A stretch of 64,000 bases of DNA. It comes from Pueribacillus sp041725775 (GTDB lineage: Bacteria > Bacillota > Bacilli > Bacillales > UBA6769). Positions 1-7,331 of this stretch are shown here, piece by piece. Below the pieces are notes generated by a model. The model ran no database searches, was not told the DNA's origin, and was given only the letters and a program-made list of their open reading frames with translations. Both the position numbers and the translations under genes were made by a program. Position 1 is the stretch's first letter. Each line of letters starts with the position of its first letter. Location: positions 1 through 64,000 of the forward strand of contig NZ_JBEUEL010000002.1 in the NCBI RefSeq assembly GCF_041725775.1. The letters run 5' to 3'.

Positions 1-75
1 TGGTGTGCCTAAAAATAGCGAAATTAATTTATAACAAAATCTGCTTTACCTCCTTGACTTTTTATAGCTGGTCTT

Positions 76-846
76 TTATCCGGACTGTACGCCTCCGAAT
101 CGCCTGCCGCGTAATTGATAATCTTTCACTGCCTGGACAAGTTCATCTTCGGAGAAATCAGGCCAAAACGTATCTGTAAACCAAAGTTCAGTATATGCTA
201 ATTGCCATAACATAAAATTGCTTAAACGAATTTCCCCACTCGTACGAATGAGCAAATCTGGATCTTTTAGCTCGGGACGAAATAAATGTGCTGAAACCAA
301 ATCTTCATTAATGTCTTCAATTGACAAAGAACCCGTTTTTACGTCACTCGCAATTTGCTGAATTGCTTTTGATAGTTCGTATCGACTTCCATAGTTTAAA
401 GCGAAATTTAAAATTAAACCGTCATTATGTTGTGTTTGCTCAATTGCAGTATCTACTGCTCTCACTGTATGTGCAGGTAGATTGCTTTTTTCTCCCATAA
501 TCCGAACTTGGACATTTTCTTCAATCAATTCTGGCAAATACGTATTCAGAAAACTTTCCGGGAGTTTTAATAGGAAATCTACTTCATCTTTTGGACGTTT
601 CCAATTTTCAGTTGAAAAAGCGTATAGAGTTAAAATGGATACTCCAAGTTCATTTGCTTTTTTAACGATTTTTTTTATTACCTTTGTTCCTTCGCGATGA
701 CCTGCGATTCGCGGCAACCCTCTCTTTTTTGCCCAACGACCGTTTCCATCCATAATGATCGCAATATGGGAAGGGATATTCGTTAAATCTAGAGGTACTT
801 CAGTCGAATCTTGGTTATCCTTACGTCTAAAGAATCTCCCAAGCAT
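76..846 (-). CDS. uppS: Isoprenyl transferase (undecaprenyl diphosphate synthase)
   Basis: Condenses isopentenyl diphosphate onto farnesyl diphosphate to make the C55 carrier lipid for peptidoglycan and teichoic acid synthesis; cytosolic and membrane-associated. The 256-residue protein carries the cis-prenyltransferase signature IIMDGNGRWA with the catalytic Asp near residue 33, the FSTENW block and the C-terminal RTSGEIRLSNFMLWQ block. The ATG at 846 was chosen because GGAGG lies just upstream; the longer frame reaching 876 has no ribosome-binding site. It follows frr after a gap holding a terminator and a repeat-like element, so it may not be strictly co-transcribed with it. In B. subtilis cdsA follows; no cdsA start is visible in the remaining 75 bases. 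Confidence 0.96.
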   Translation of the reverse strand: MLGRFFRRKDNQDSTEVPLDLTNIPSHIAIIMDGNGRWAKKRGLPRIAGHREGTKVIKKIVKKANELGVSILTLYAFSTENWKRPKDEVDFLLKLPESFLNTYLPELIEENVQVRIMGEKSNLPAHTVRAVDTAIEQTQHNDGLILNFALNYGSRYELSKAIQQIASDVKTGSLSIEDINEDLVSAHLFRPELKDPDLLIRTSGEIRLSNFMLWQLAYTELWFTDTFWPDFSEDELVQAVKDYQLRGRRFGGVQSG

Positions 847-904
847 TAATAATCCTCCATTTGCTTGAAATGTCATTCATTTCATTATTCCATTTATAAT
901 ACGT

Positions 905-1077
905 GTTCAAAAAGGAGCGAAATTAGACGCAAGCGTGACCCAGCATTAGTAAACCTTCTATGCTACATTGAGCCGCGGAAGCTTACTACTAAGCATCATC
1001 TATTAAACGAGATACGAGATAAAAAACGATACAGGAGCAAAGTTTTTTTATCCGTAACGAATAACACCTTTTTGAAC
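905..1077. repeat. Repeat element A, GTTCAAAAAGG inverted ends
   Basis: An 11-bp perfect terminal inverted repeat, GTTCAAAAAGG at 905-915 and CCTTTTTGAAC at 1067-1077, bounds 173 bp with no plausible gene. The right flank continues ATCCTCTTATAG, closely matching the flank of the half element near 61493. Interior words such as GGAAGCT and AAGCAT recur in element C. It occupies the gap between frr and uppS. It looks like a short non-autonomous mobile or structured element; I do not recognise the family. Confidence 0.6.
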
Positions 1078-1091
1078 ATCCTCTTATAGTG

Positions 1092-1115
1092 AAAAAACCC
1101 CCTATAAAGAGGGTT
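1092..1115 (-). terminator. Intrinsic terminator after frr
   Basis: On the minus strand a hairpin with arms AACCC and GGGTT, extendable by wobble pairs, is followed by a T6 run. It lies 36 bases after the frr stop codon and would end the pyrH-frr transcript before uppS. Confidence 0.7.
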
Positions 1116-1150
1116 GCTCAATCTTAGTTTCTATTTTAACTCTATTACAT

Positions 1151-1708
1151 TCATACTTCCATAATTTCTTTTTCTTTTTCTTCTGCTACTTTGTCAATTT
1201 CATCAACATATTTATCTGTTAGTTTTTGAACATCGTCCGTTAAACGACGCAATTCATCTTCCGTAATGTCACCATTTTTTTCGCTCTTTTTCAAGTCATC
1301 ATTAATATCCCGACGAACATTACGAACCGAAACTTTGTTTTCTTCCGCATATTTTTTTACGAGTTTTACAAGCTCCGCTCGACGCTCCTCAGTTAGTGGT
1401 GGAATTGTAATACGAATGACATCTCCATCATTTGAAGGAGTGAGACCAAGATCAGATTTCAGAATTGCTTTTTCAATTTCGTCAACGACTGATTTGTCAT
1501 ATGGTTGAATTAACAACATCCGTGCTTCAGGAACGGAAACACCTGCAAGTTGATTTAACGGAGTCGGCGCACCATAATAATCAATCTGAATTTTTTCCAA
1601 TAGTGATGGATTTGCTCGTCCCGCTCTTAATGAAGCCAATTCCCTGCTAAGATTAGATACAGCTTTTTTCATTCTGTCTTCGCCATTTTTTAACAATACG
1701 TTTGCCAT
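1151..1708 (-). CDS. frr: Ribosome recycling factor
   Basis: Splits post-termination 70S ribosomes together with EF-G and IF3. The protein is 185 residues, the normal length, with the typical N-terminal stretch ELASLRAGRANPSLL, the centre block IRITIPPLTEERR and the coiled-coil C-terminus of domain I. Its ATG overlaps the pyrH stop codon by one base (TAATG), so translation is probably coupled to pyrH. The order rpsB-tsf-pyrH-frr-uppS is widely conserved. No odd features. Confidence 0.97.
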   Translation of the reverse strand: MANVLLKNGEDRMKKAVSNLSRELASLRAGRANPSLLEKIQIDYYGAPTPLNQLAGVSVPEARMLLIQPYDKSVVDEIEKAILKSDLGLTPSNDGDVIRITIPPLTEERRAELVKLVKKYAEENKVSVRNVRRDINDDLKKSEKNGDITEDELRRLTDDVQKLTDKYVDEIDKVAEEKEKEIMEV

Positions 1709-2433
1709 TAATTTTTCCCCCTAACTACTGTCCCGATTTCTTCACCTAAAACAGCACGTTTTATATTCCCTTCGCTCATAATTGAAAACACAATTAACGG
1801 AATATCATTGTCCATACAAAGGGAAGATGCGGTTGAGTCCATAACAGCTAGCCCTTGTTTTAGGACGTCCAGATAAGACAATTTTTCATATTTTGTCGCT
1901 TTTGAATCAATTGTCGGATCAGCACTATAAATCCCATCAACATTATTTTTTGCCATTAAAATAACTTCTGCTTCGATTTCAGCGGCTCTTAAAGCAGCTG
2001 TCGTATCTGTAGAAAAGTACGGATTTCCTGTTCCTGCGGCAAAGATAACAACGCGCTTTTTTTCGAGATGGCGAATCGCACGTCTGCGAATATACGGTTC
2101 CGCTACTTGTCTCATTTCAATCGATGTTTGTACTCGTGTCTCGACTCCGATATTTTCTAAACTATCTTGTAGCGCTAAAGAATTCATTACGGTTGCAAGC
2201 ATTCCCATATAATCAGCATTAGCACGATCCATCCCCATTTCGCTACCTATTTTACCGCGCCATATATTGCCCCCGCCTACGACGACAGCGACTTCAACAC
2301 CTAGCTCAACAATTTCCTTTACTTGTGTTGCAATCGATCGAATGACACTAGGTTCGATTCCATAGTTTTGTTCCCCAGCTAATGCTTCTCCGCTAAGTTT
2401 TAAAACAACACGTTTATACTTTGCTTCACTCAT
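1708..2433 (-). CDS. pyrH: Uridylate kinase (UMP kinase)
   Basis: Phosphorylates UMP to UDP in pyrimidine nucleotide synthesis; bacterial hexameric type, usually GTP-activated and UTP-inhibited. The 241-residue protein starts with the amino-acid-kinase fold motif RVVLKLSGEALAG and has VVVGGGNIWRG for phosphate binding and a late AKNNVDGIYSADP segment. The ATG at 2433 sits behind GGAGGAAACT; an in-frame TTG four codons upstream lies inside that ribosome-binding site and is rejected. It forms a coupled pair with frr and is separated from tsf by a terminator. Confidence 0.97.
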   Translation of the reverse strand: MSEAKYKRVVLKLSGEALAGEQNYGIEPSVIRSIATQVKEIVELGVEVAVVVGGGNIWRGKIGSEMGMDRANADYMGMLATVMNSLALQDSLENIGVETRVQTSIEMRQVAEPYIRRRAIRHLEKKRVVIFAAGTGNPYFSTDTTAALRAAEIEAEVILMAKNNVDGIYSADPTIDSKATKYEKLSYLDVLKQGLAVMDSTASSLCMDNDIPLIVFSIMSEGNIKRAVLGEEIGTVVRGKN

Positions 2434-2460
2434 AGTTTCCTCCAAAATTGAAATCTTACC

Positions 2461-2466
2461 ATCATA
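2461..2466 (-). promoter_or_regulatory. Possible -10 element for pyrH-frr
   Basis: TATGAT reads on the minus strand about 30 bases before the pyrH start and after the tsf terminator, where a promoter would be needed. No good -35 is present at 16-18 bases (AAATTA at 17), so this is weak. Confidence 0.3.
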
Positions 2467-2501
2467 CTGTACGTTTCCATATGTAATTTGTTCACTTCAT
2501 T

Positions 2502-2529
2502 TGAAAAAGAGGGAACACGACGTGTTCCC
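2502..2529 (-). terminator. Intrinsic terminator after tsf
   Basis: Perfect 8-bp stem GGGAACAC/GTGTTCCC with a three-base loop (2511-2529), followed on the minus strand by CTCTTTTTC. It lies 17 bases past the tsf stop codon. Confidence 0.85.
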
Positions 2530-2545
2530 AATTTATAAAATGATG

Positions 2546-3424
2546 TTAATTTTTCATTTGTGACATGACTTCTTCGGCAAAGTTTTCTTCACGACGCTCC
2601 ATCCCTTCGCCAACTTCATAACGGATGAAAGATGAAATCGTACCACCTTTTGATTTCAAATATTTGCCTACTTTTTGATCAGAATCTTTTACAAATTCTT
2701 GATCTAATAAGCAAATTTCTTCAAAGTATTTGTTTAAACGCCCTGTAACCATCTTTTCGACGATGTTTTCCGGTTTTCCTTCATTCAGTGCTTGTTGTTT
2801 TAAAACTTCTTTTTCTCGTTCAACTTCTTCTTCTGGAACGTCGTTGCGATCAATATATTTTGGATTTACTGCTGCAATGTGCATGGCAATATCTTTTGCC
2901 GTTTCTTCATCTGCACCTTCAATCACATTAAGAACCGCAATTCGACCACCCATGTGCAAGTATGCACCAAACACACCGTTGTCTGTTTTCTCTAAAATTG
3001 AAAAACGTCGCAACGAAATCTTTTCGCCTATCTTAGCGATCGCGTTATTTAAATACGCTTCTAACGTTTGCTCGTCATTCATGTTCTCAGCTAAAGCCGC
3101 TTCTACATTACTCGGTTTTTTAGCTAACAAAAACTTAGTAATATCGTTTAGTAGCGATTTAAAACTGTCATTTTTTGCAACGAAGTCTGTTTCAGTGTTC
3201 ACTTCTGCAACAACGGCTGAATTGCCATCAATTTCGATTGCCGTTAATCCTTCAGCGGCGATACGATCCGCTTTTTTCGCAGCTTGGGCTATCCCTTTTT
3301 CACGAAGCCAATCAATCGCTTTTTCCATATTTCCATCATTTTCTGTCAACGCTTTTTTACAGTCCATCATTCCTGCGCCAGTTTTTTCACGCAGCTCTTT
3401 TACCATTTGTGCAGTAACAGCCAT
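2546..3424 (-). CDS. tsf: Translation elongation factor Ts
   Basis: Guanine nucleotide exchange factor for EF-Tu. The mature reading frame is 292 residues. It opens with MAVTAQMVKELREKTGAGMM, the UBA-like N-terminal domain that contacts EF-Tu, and contains the conserved core TDFVAKN and the VAAVNPKYI region. The frame runs open 30 codons further upstream, but only the ATG at 3424 has a good ribosome-binding site (AGGAGGAAAAACA). It follows rpsB, its universal partner, with a strong stem-loop between the two. Confidence 0.97.
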   Translation of the reverse strand: MAVTAQMVKELREKTGAGMMDCKKALTENDGNMEKAIDWLREKGIAQAAKKADRIAAEGLTAIEIDGNSAVVAEVNTETDFVAKNDSFKSLLNDITKFLLAKKPSNVEAALAENMNDEQTLEAYLNNAIAKIGEKISLRRFSILEKTDNGVFGAYLHMGGRIAVLNVIEGADEETAKDIAMHIAAVNPKYIDRNDVPEEEVEREKEVLKQQALNEGKPENIVEKMVTGRLNKYFEEICLLDQEFVKDSDQKVGKYLKSKGGTISSFIRYEVGEGMERREENFAEEVMSQMKN

Positions 3425-3443
3425 TGTTTTTCCTCCTATGTTT

Positions 3444-3484
3444 AAAAAAGGTGATAAAGGGCAATTCCCCCTTACCACCCTTTT
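3444..3484 (-). terminator. Terminator or attenuator between rpsB and tsf
   Basis: On the minus strand a stem of about 16 pairs (AAAAGG plus TGGTAAGGG, one bulged G) pairs with CCCTTTATCACCTTTT and runs into T6. It lies in the 111-base gap of an otherwise co-transcribed pair and is positioned to reduce tsf relative to rpsB or to protect the rpsB message. Confidence 0.65.
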
Positions 3485-3535
3485 ATCGATTAAATTCATA
3501 TAATTATCATTCACAAAAAACGATTAAACATTACG

Positions 3536-4312
3536 TTAAACCGTTGTTGTTTCTGTTTCGTCTTGCTCTTCTTCAGATTGTTCAGCTTTTTCCGCTTCTT
3601 CTATTTCTTCTTCAGTTTGCGCCATTTCTTCACCTTGTTTTGCTTCCAATATAGCATCTGCCATTTTACCAGTTAACAATTTTACAGCACGAATAGCGTC
3701 ATCGTTACCTGGAATGACATAATCGACTTCGTCCGGATCACAATTCGTATCAACGATAGCGACGATTGGAATACCTAATTTCCTCGCTTCCGCAATCGCA
3801 ATTCTTTCTTTACGTGGGTCGATAATAAAGATGGCATCAGGCAAGTTTTTCATTTCTTTAATGCCACCTAAAAATTTCTCAAGACGATCCATTTCTTTTT
3901 TAAGCAAGATCACTTCTTTTTTAGGCAATACATTAAACGTTCCATCTTCTTCCATACGTTCTAGATCTTTAAGACGTGCAATTCGTTTTTGGATCGTTTG
4001 GAAGTTCGTTAACGTACCACCTAGCCAACGCTGGTTAATGTAAAATTGACCAGAACGTTCGGCTTCATCTTTCACAGATTCTTGAGCTTGTTTTTTCGTG
4101 CCGACGAAAAGGATGTTTCCTCCATTCGCAGCAACTTCACGAATAAATTGATAAGCTTCTTCAACCTTTTTCACAGTTTTTTGTAAGTCGATAATGTAAA
4201 TTCCGTTTCTTTCTGTGAAAATATAAGGTTTCATTTTTGGATTCCAGCGACGCGTTTGGTGACCAAAATGCACACCAGCTTCCAACAACTGTTTCATTGA
4301 AATAACAGCCAT
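3536..4312 (-). CDS. rpsB: 30S ribosomal protein S2
   Basis: Small-subunit protein of 258 residues, needed for S1 and mRNA docking. It begins MAVISMKQLLEAGVHFGHQ, the S2 signature, and contains LFVGTKKQAQ, NQRWLGGTLTNF and the IVDTNCDP segment. The C-terminus is a strongly acidic tail rich in Glu and Thr, as in other Bacillaceae. The ribosome-binding site is AGGAGGAAAAATGA. It has its own promoter about 110 bases upstream, which separates this translation group from the fla/che operon. Confidence 0.97.
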   Translation of the reverse strand: MAVISMKQLLEAGVHFGHQTRRWNPKMKPYIFTERNGIYIIDLQKTVKKVEEAYQFIREVAANGGNILFVGTKKQAQESVKDEAERSGQFYINQRWLGGTLTNFQTIQKRIARLKDLERMEEDGTFNVLPKKEVILLKKEMDRLEKFLGGIKEMKNLPDAIFIIDPRKERIAIAEARKLGIPIVAIVDTNCDPDEVDYVIPGNDDAIRAVKLLTGKMADAILEAKQGEEMAQTEEEIEEAEKAEQSEEEQDETETTTV

Positions 4313-4425
4313 TCATTTTTCCTCCTAATTGGTTTTTTCCTCCGCTCGCTTCGACTTTAAATGGGCTACACGTTGCGCAGAACCACCATCTAAATCAACG
4401 AGCGTGTGTATTTTACACGACAGTT

Positions 4426-4454
4426 ACTATACCATATGAAAACAAAAGACACAA
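4426..4454 (-). promoter_or_regulatory. SigA-type promoter and leader of rpsB
   Basis: On the minus strand TTGTGT and TATAGT are separated by 17 bases. The predicted transcript starts near 4419 and has a leader of about 107 bases containing the hairpin CGTGTAAAATACACACG. An S2-responsive leader is possible, but this rests on position only. Confidence 0.6.
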
Positions 4455-4461
4455 GCGAAAC

Positions 4462-4920
4462 TCATGACGAATGGTGAAATTTCAACAATAATTCAATTTC
4501 TCCATGTCCTTTGTTCAACTTTTTCGCAATTTCCTTAATTTCATATCCTTGTTCATATAATTGCAATGCTCGTGCCTCTAGCGATGGTTCATACTCTTTT
4601 TCAACGGCTGGCCGATGACTAACCGATTCAGTTGCCACCACTTTTTCTACTTTTGGTTTTTCCTCTTGTAGTTGTTTTTCTTCAATTTGATCGAGATGTC
4701 GATCCTTTGTTTCATTTGCTTCAAGTACTTGTTCCAGAAAACGTTCATTTTCTTCTTTTAACTCAACTGCATAAAAAGCTAATAAATCTTCAAGTTCACG
4801 CTTTTGTGTTTCGAGTCGCTCATAATCAAGCATGGTTCTCATTTTTTTTACGACTAAGATTAAAATCAAAAATGTAATAAAATGCAAGATGAGACTAACG
4901 ACTAGCAAATAATTCGTCAT
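4462..4920 (-). CDS. swrB: Swarming motility protein SwrB (YlxL)-like
   Basis: 152 residues. Residues 5-25 form a hydrophobic membrane helix (LVVSLILHFITFLILILVV), then comes a charged, probably coiled-coil stretch, and a C-terminal helix-turn-helix-like block ALQLYEQGYEIKEIAKKLNKG. In B. subtilis SwrB sits at the end of the fla/che operon after sigD and helps activate the flagellar type III secretion switch. The identification rests on this position and architecture rather than strong sequence identity. ATG 4920 is preferred over the TTG at 4929, which abuts the AAGGTGA ribosome-binding site. Confidence 0.8.
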   Translation of the reverse strand: MTNYLLVVSLILHFITFLILILVVKKMRTMLDYERLETQKRELEDLLAFYAVELKEENERFLEQVLEANETKDRHLDQIEEKQLQEEKPKVEKVVATESVSHRPAVEKEYEPSLEARALQLYEQGYEIKEIAKKLNKGHGEIELLLKFHHSS

Positions 4921-4948
4921 AGTTAACAATCACCTTTTCACACGTCCG

Positions 4949-5704
4949 TTAAGCGTCTTTATCAAGGATGTGTCGAAGCTTATGTATCGCTTTTGAATGA
5001 ATTTGTGAAATTCTCGATGTCGACAAGTTTAAAACTTTTCCAATTTCTGTAAATGTAAGGCCTTGTTCATAAAATAAGTTAATCACCAATTGTTCATTTT
5101 TATTTAAATTAACGATCGCTTCACTTAACTCACGAATAAGCTCATTTTTCATCATTTGTTGTTCCGGATTTAACGATGTCGTATCTTCAATTTGAAGGCT
5201 TTGTTCGTTATTATTTTCATCATATTTTTCATCGATAAAAATTAAGTTAGCGAGGGCGTTTTCTTGAATCGTTTTTAACACTTCGGCTTCCGACATATTT
5301 AATTCATCAGCAATTTCAGTCATCGAAATGTGTCTTAAATATTTCTGTTCTAGTTTCGCTTTCGTGTTTTCAATCCGTTTTGACTTCTCCCTTACGGAAC
5401 GAGGTAACCAATCTTTCTTTCGTAATCCATCTAAAATCGCCCCTTTTACCCGAAACGAAGCATACGTGTTAAATTTCAAATCACGACCGGGATCAAACTT
5501 TGAGAGCGCATCGAATAAACCAACCAAGCCTAAACTTTTTAATTCTTCATATGAAACATTGGAGGGTAATCCTGAAGAAATCCGTTGGACATGATAGTCA
5601 ACGAGTGGCATATACATTTTTACCAACTGTTCCGCAGCTTTCGAATCTCGGCTCTCAAACCACAAATCCCACTGTTGTTTTTCAAGAACATGCTGTTGAC
5701 CCAT
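4949..5704 (-). CDS. sigD: RNA polymerase sigma factor SigD (flagellar sigma-28)
   Basis: Directs RNA polymerase to late flagellar, chemotaxis and autolysin promoters. The protein is 251 residues. Region 2 is seen in YEELKSLGLVGLFDALSKFD and FNTYASFRVKGAILDGLRK, and region 4 in INLFYEQGLTFTEIGKVLNLS followed by TSRISQIHSKA. The start at 5704 has AAAGGAGGG at ideal spacing; the open frame continues 39 codons into cheD and is rejected. It lies near the operon end, where distance from the upstream promoter is known in B. subtilis to set SigD levels. FlgM, its anti-sigma factor, is not in the window. Confidence 0.96.
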   Translation of the reverse strand: MGQQHVLEKQQWDLWFESRDSKAAEQLVKMYMPLVDYHVQRISSGLPSNVSYEELKSLGLVGLFDALSKFDPGRDLKFNTYASFRVKGAILDGLRKKDWLPRSVREKSKRIENTKAKLEQKYLRHISMTEIADELNMSEAEVLKTIQENALANLIFIDEKYDENNNEQSLQIEDTTSLNPEQQMMKNELIRELSEAIVNLNKNEQLVINLFYEQGLTFTEIGKVLNLSTSRISQIHSKAIHKLRHILDKDA

Positions 5705-5717
5705 GTAATTCCCTCCT

Positions 5718-6212
5718 TTAAATTTCAATCGTTCCTGCATTAACTTTTCGCACTGACAACATAAAAGTTTCAGGATTAAATTCGATCGTACGGCCAGTAT
5801 TTCCACCGACATCTTCCGCAACCAATTGAATGTTAAATTTAAGCAAATGATCTTTTACTGCGTCGATATTTCGTTTTCCAATTCTCATAAGTTCATTATC
5901 TGATTGAAACTGAAACATTTGAGAACCTCCTGCAATTTTAGCCTTTAATCGACCTAGCACGTCGTGATGAGTTAACATCTCATGCAAAGTTTGTACAGCT
6001 GTATTAGCATATTTTCCTTCTCGAAACGGTTTGTCTCTTGCTAAACTAGAGTCTGGTAACATAACATGAGCCATTGCAGCGAGATGCAATTTTTCGTTAT
6101 AAACGACAACACCGACACAGGAACCTAATCCGCTCGTTCTTAAGATGTGAGGAGGCCGTGCTGTTTTAATTTCGGCTAAGCCGACTTTAATAATCTGAAC
6201 CGCTCTATTCAT
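5718..6212 (-). CDS. cheD: Chemoreceptor glutamine deamidase CheD
   Basis: Deamidates receptor glutamines and, in B. subtilis, binds CheC and stimulates its CheY-P phosphatase. 164 residues. The catalytic triad is recognisable: Cys in LGSCVGVVVYN, His in AAMAHVMLP and Thr in GKYANTAVQ. IAGGSQMF and the C-terminal GRTIEFN region are also typical. It overlaps cheC by eight bases, consistent with stoichiometric expression of the two partners. Confidence 0.95.
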   Translation of the reverse strand: MNRAVQIIKVGLAEIKTARPPHILRTSGLGSCVGVVVYNEKLHLAAMAHVMLPDSSLARDKPFREGKYANTAVQTLHEMLTHHDVLGRLKAKIAGGSQMFQFQSDNELMRIGKRNIDAVKDHLLKFNIQLVAEDVGGNTGRTIEFNPETFMLSVRKVNAGTIEI

Positions 6213-6834
6213 CTAATGGCACTCCTAATGCAGTGAATATCGTTCGAAATGAATCTGGATCAGGCAGAAGCAATACTTGTCCTTTTAATAGCGATGAAAC
6301 GTTATTACTTTCCGAAAATACTGTATCGATCACGACTGCATAATCACTTTCTTTTGAAATTTGAATGAGCCCATAATGGATGAGCGCACCTGCCATATCA
6401 ATCCCGACTGCAGGGACGGTAGGCTGTAAATTTAAGTTCGTAAAATCAGCTAATGAAGTTAAATACGATCCTGTTAAAATATTTCCGATTTCTTGAAAAG
6501 CACTCATCGCTAATTCATCATAAGGCGGCTCTCGTAAGTTAACGGATTGCCCAGTAATTTCAGTTAATAGTTTAGAAGCTTGATCGACTGTCAAAACAAA
6601 AAACATGCTTCCTGGTGCATCGCCTTCAATTCGGAAAAACACAGCAGCAATCAATGCTTCTTCTCCACCGAATCGTTCCGTTACTTCATCAAATGACATA
6701 ATATTTACATATGGAACTTTCATATCAATGCTACTTTTAAGCATCGAGGATAACGCTGTTGCTGCGTGACCCGCACCAATGTTGCCAATTTCTTTTAAAA
6801 TATCAAGGTGAAAAGCGTTAATTTTAGACAGCAT
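6205..6834 (-). CDS. cheC: CheY-P phosphatase CheC
   Basis: Dephosphorylates CheY-P during adaptation. 209 residues with two copies of the active-site pattern (D/S)xxxExxN: DILKEIGN near residue 13 and SAFQEIGN near residue 110. Both sites being intact argues for a normal two-site CheC rather than a CheX type. It lies between cheW and cheD and overlaps cheD. Confidence 0.95.
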   Translation of the reverse strand: MLSKINAFHLDILKEIGNIGAGHAATALSSMLKSSIDMKVPYVNIMSFDEVTERFGGEEALIAAVFFRIEGDAPGSMFFVLTVDQASKLLTEITGQSVNLREPPYDELAMSAFQEIGNILTGSYLTSLADFTNLNLQPTVPAVGIDMAGALIHYGLIQISKESDYAVVIDTVFSESNNVSSLLKGQVLLLPDPDSFRTIFTALGVPLDE

Positions 6835-6839
6835 GTCTT

Positions 6840-7307
6840 CTACGCCTCAATGTTCGCAATGGCAGACAGTTCTTCTGCGTTCAATACTTTATTTAAATTT
6901 AATAAAATGAGCAAGCGTTCATCAAGTTTCGCTACGCCTCGAATATAATCGGATTCAATGCGACCGACAACTTCAGGAGGTTGCTCTATTTTATCTGTCG
7001 GTATATCAATAACATCGTTCGCGGAGTCAACAATTAATCCAACTTCTTTATCTACAACTTGTACGATAATAATTCTCGTACTATTTGTATAATCCGTCGT
7101 TTCGATTGAAAAGCGTTCTTTTAAGTCAATAATCGGGGTTACAATTCCTCTTAAATTAATGACCCCTTTTACGAAGTCAGGCATTTTAGGTACTCGTGTA
7201 ATATGAAGCATACGTTCAATAGACTGTACTTGTTGAACATCAACGCCATACTCTTCATCTTTCAACTGAAAAATTACCGCTTTAATAATTTGATTGTTTT
7301 CAGACAT
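6840..7307 (-). CDS. cheW: Chemotaxis coupling protein CheW
   Basis: SH3-like adaptor that links receptors to CheA. 155 residues. Typical blocks are FQLKDEEYGVDVQQVQSIE near the N-terminus, ITRVPKMPDFVKGVINLRG in the middle and GVAKLDERLLILLNLNKVL near the end. It is five bases upstream of cheC and follows cheA, as in B. subtilis. No second CheW or CheV is in the window. Confidence 0.96.
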   Translation of the reverse strand: MSENNQIIKAVIFQLKDEEYGVDVQQVQSIERMLHITRVPKMPDFVKGVINLRGIVTPIIDLKERFSIETTDYTNSTRIIIVQVVDKEVGLIVDSANDVIDIPTDKIEQPPEVVGRIESDYIRGVAKLDERLLILLNLNKVLNAEELSAIANIEA

Positions 7308-7331
7308 CGCTATCTCTCCTTTTTAATCGTG

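Noticed and set aside
865..1089. Plus-strand open frame of 74 codons between frr and uppS
   Set aside because: It lies within repeat element A, has no ribosome-binding site and resembles no protein family.
2730..3503. 257-codon plus-strand open frame opposite tsf
   Set aside because: Shadow of the tsf coding sequence; Ser/Phe-rich antisense composition and no ribosome-binding site.
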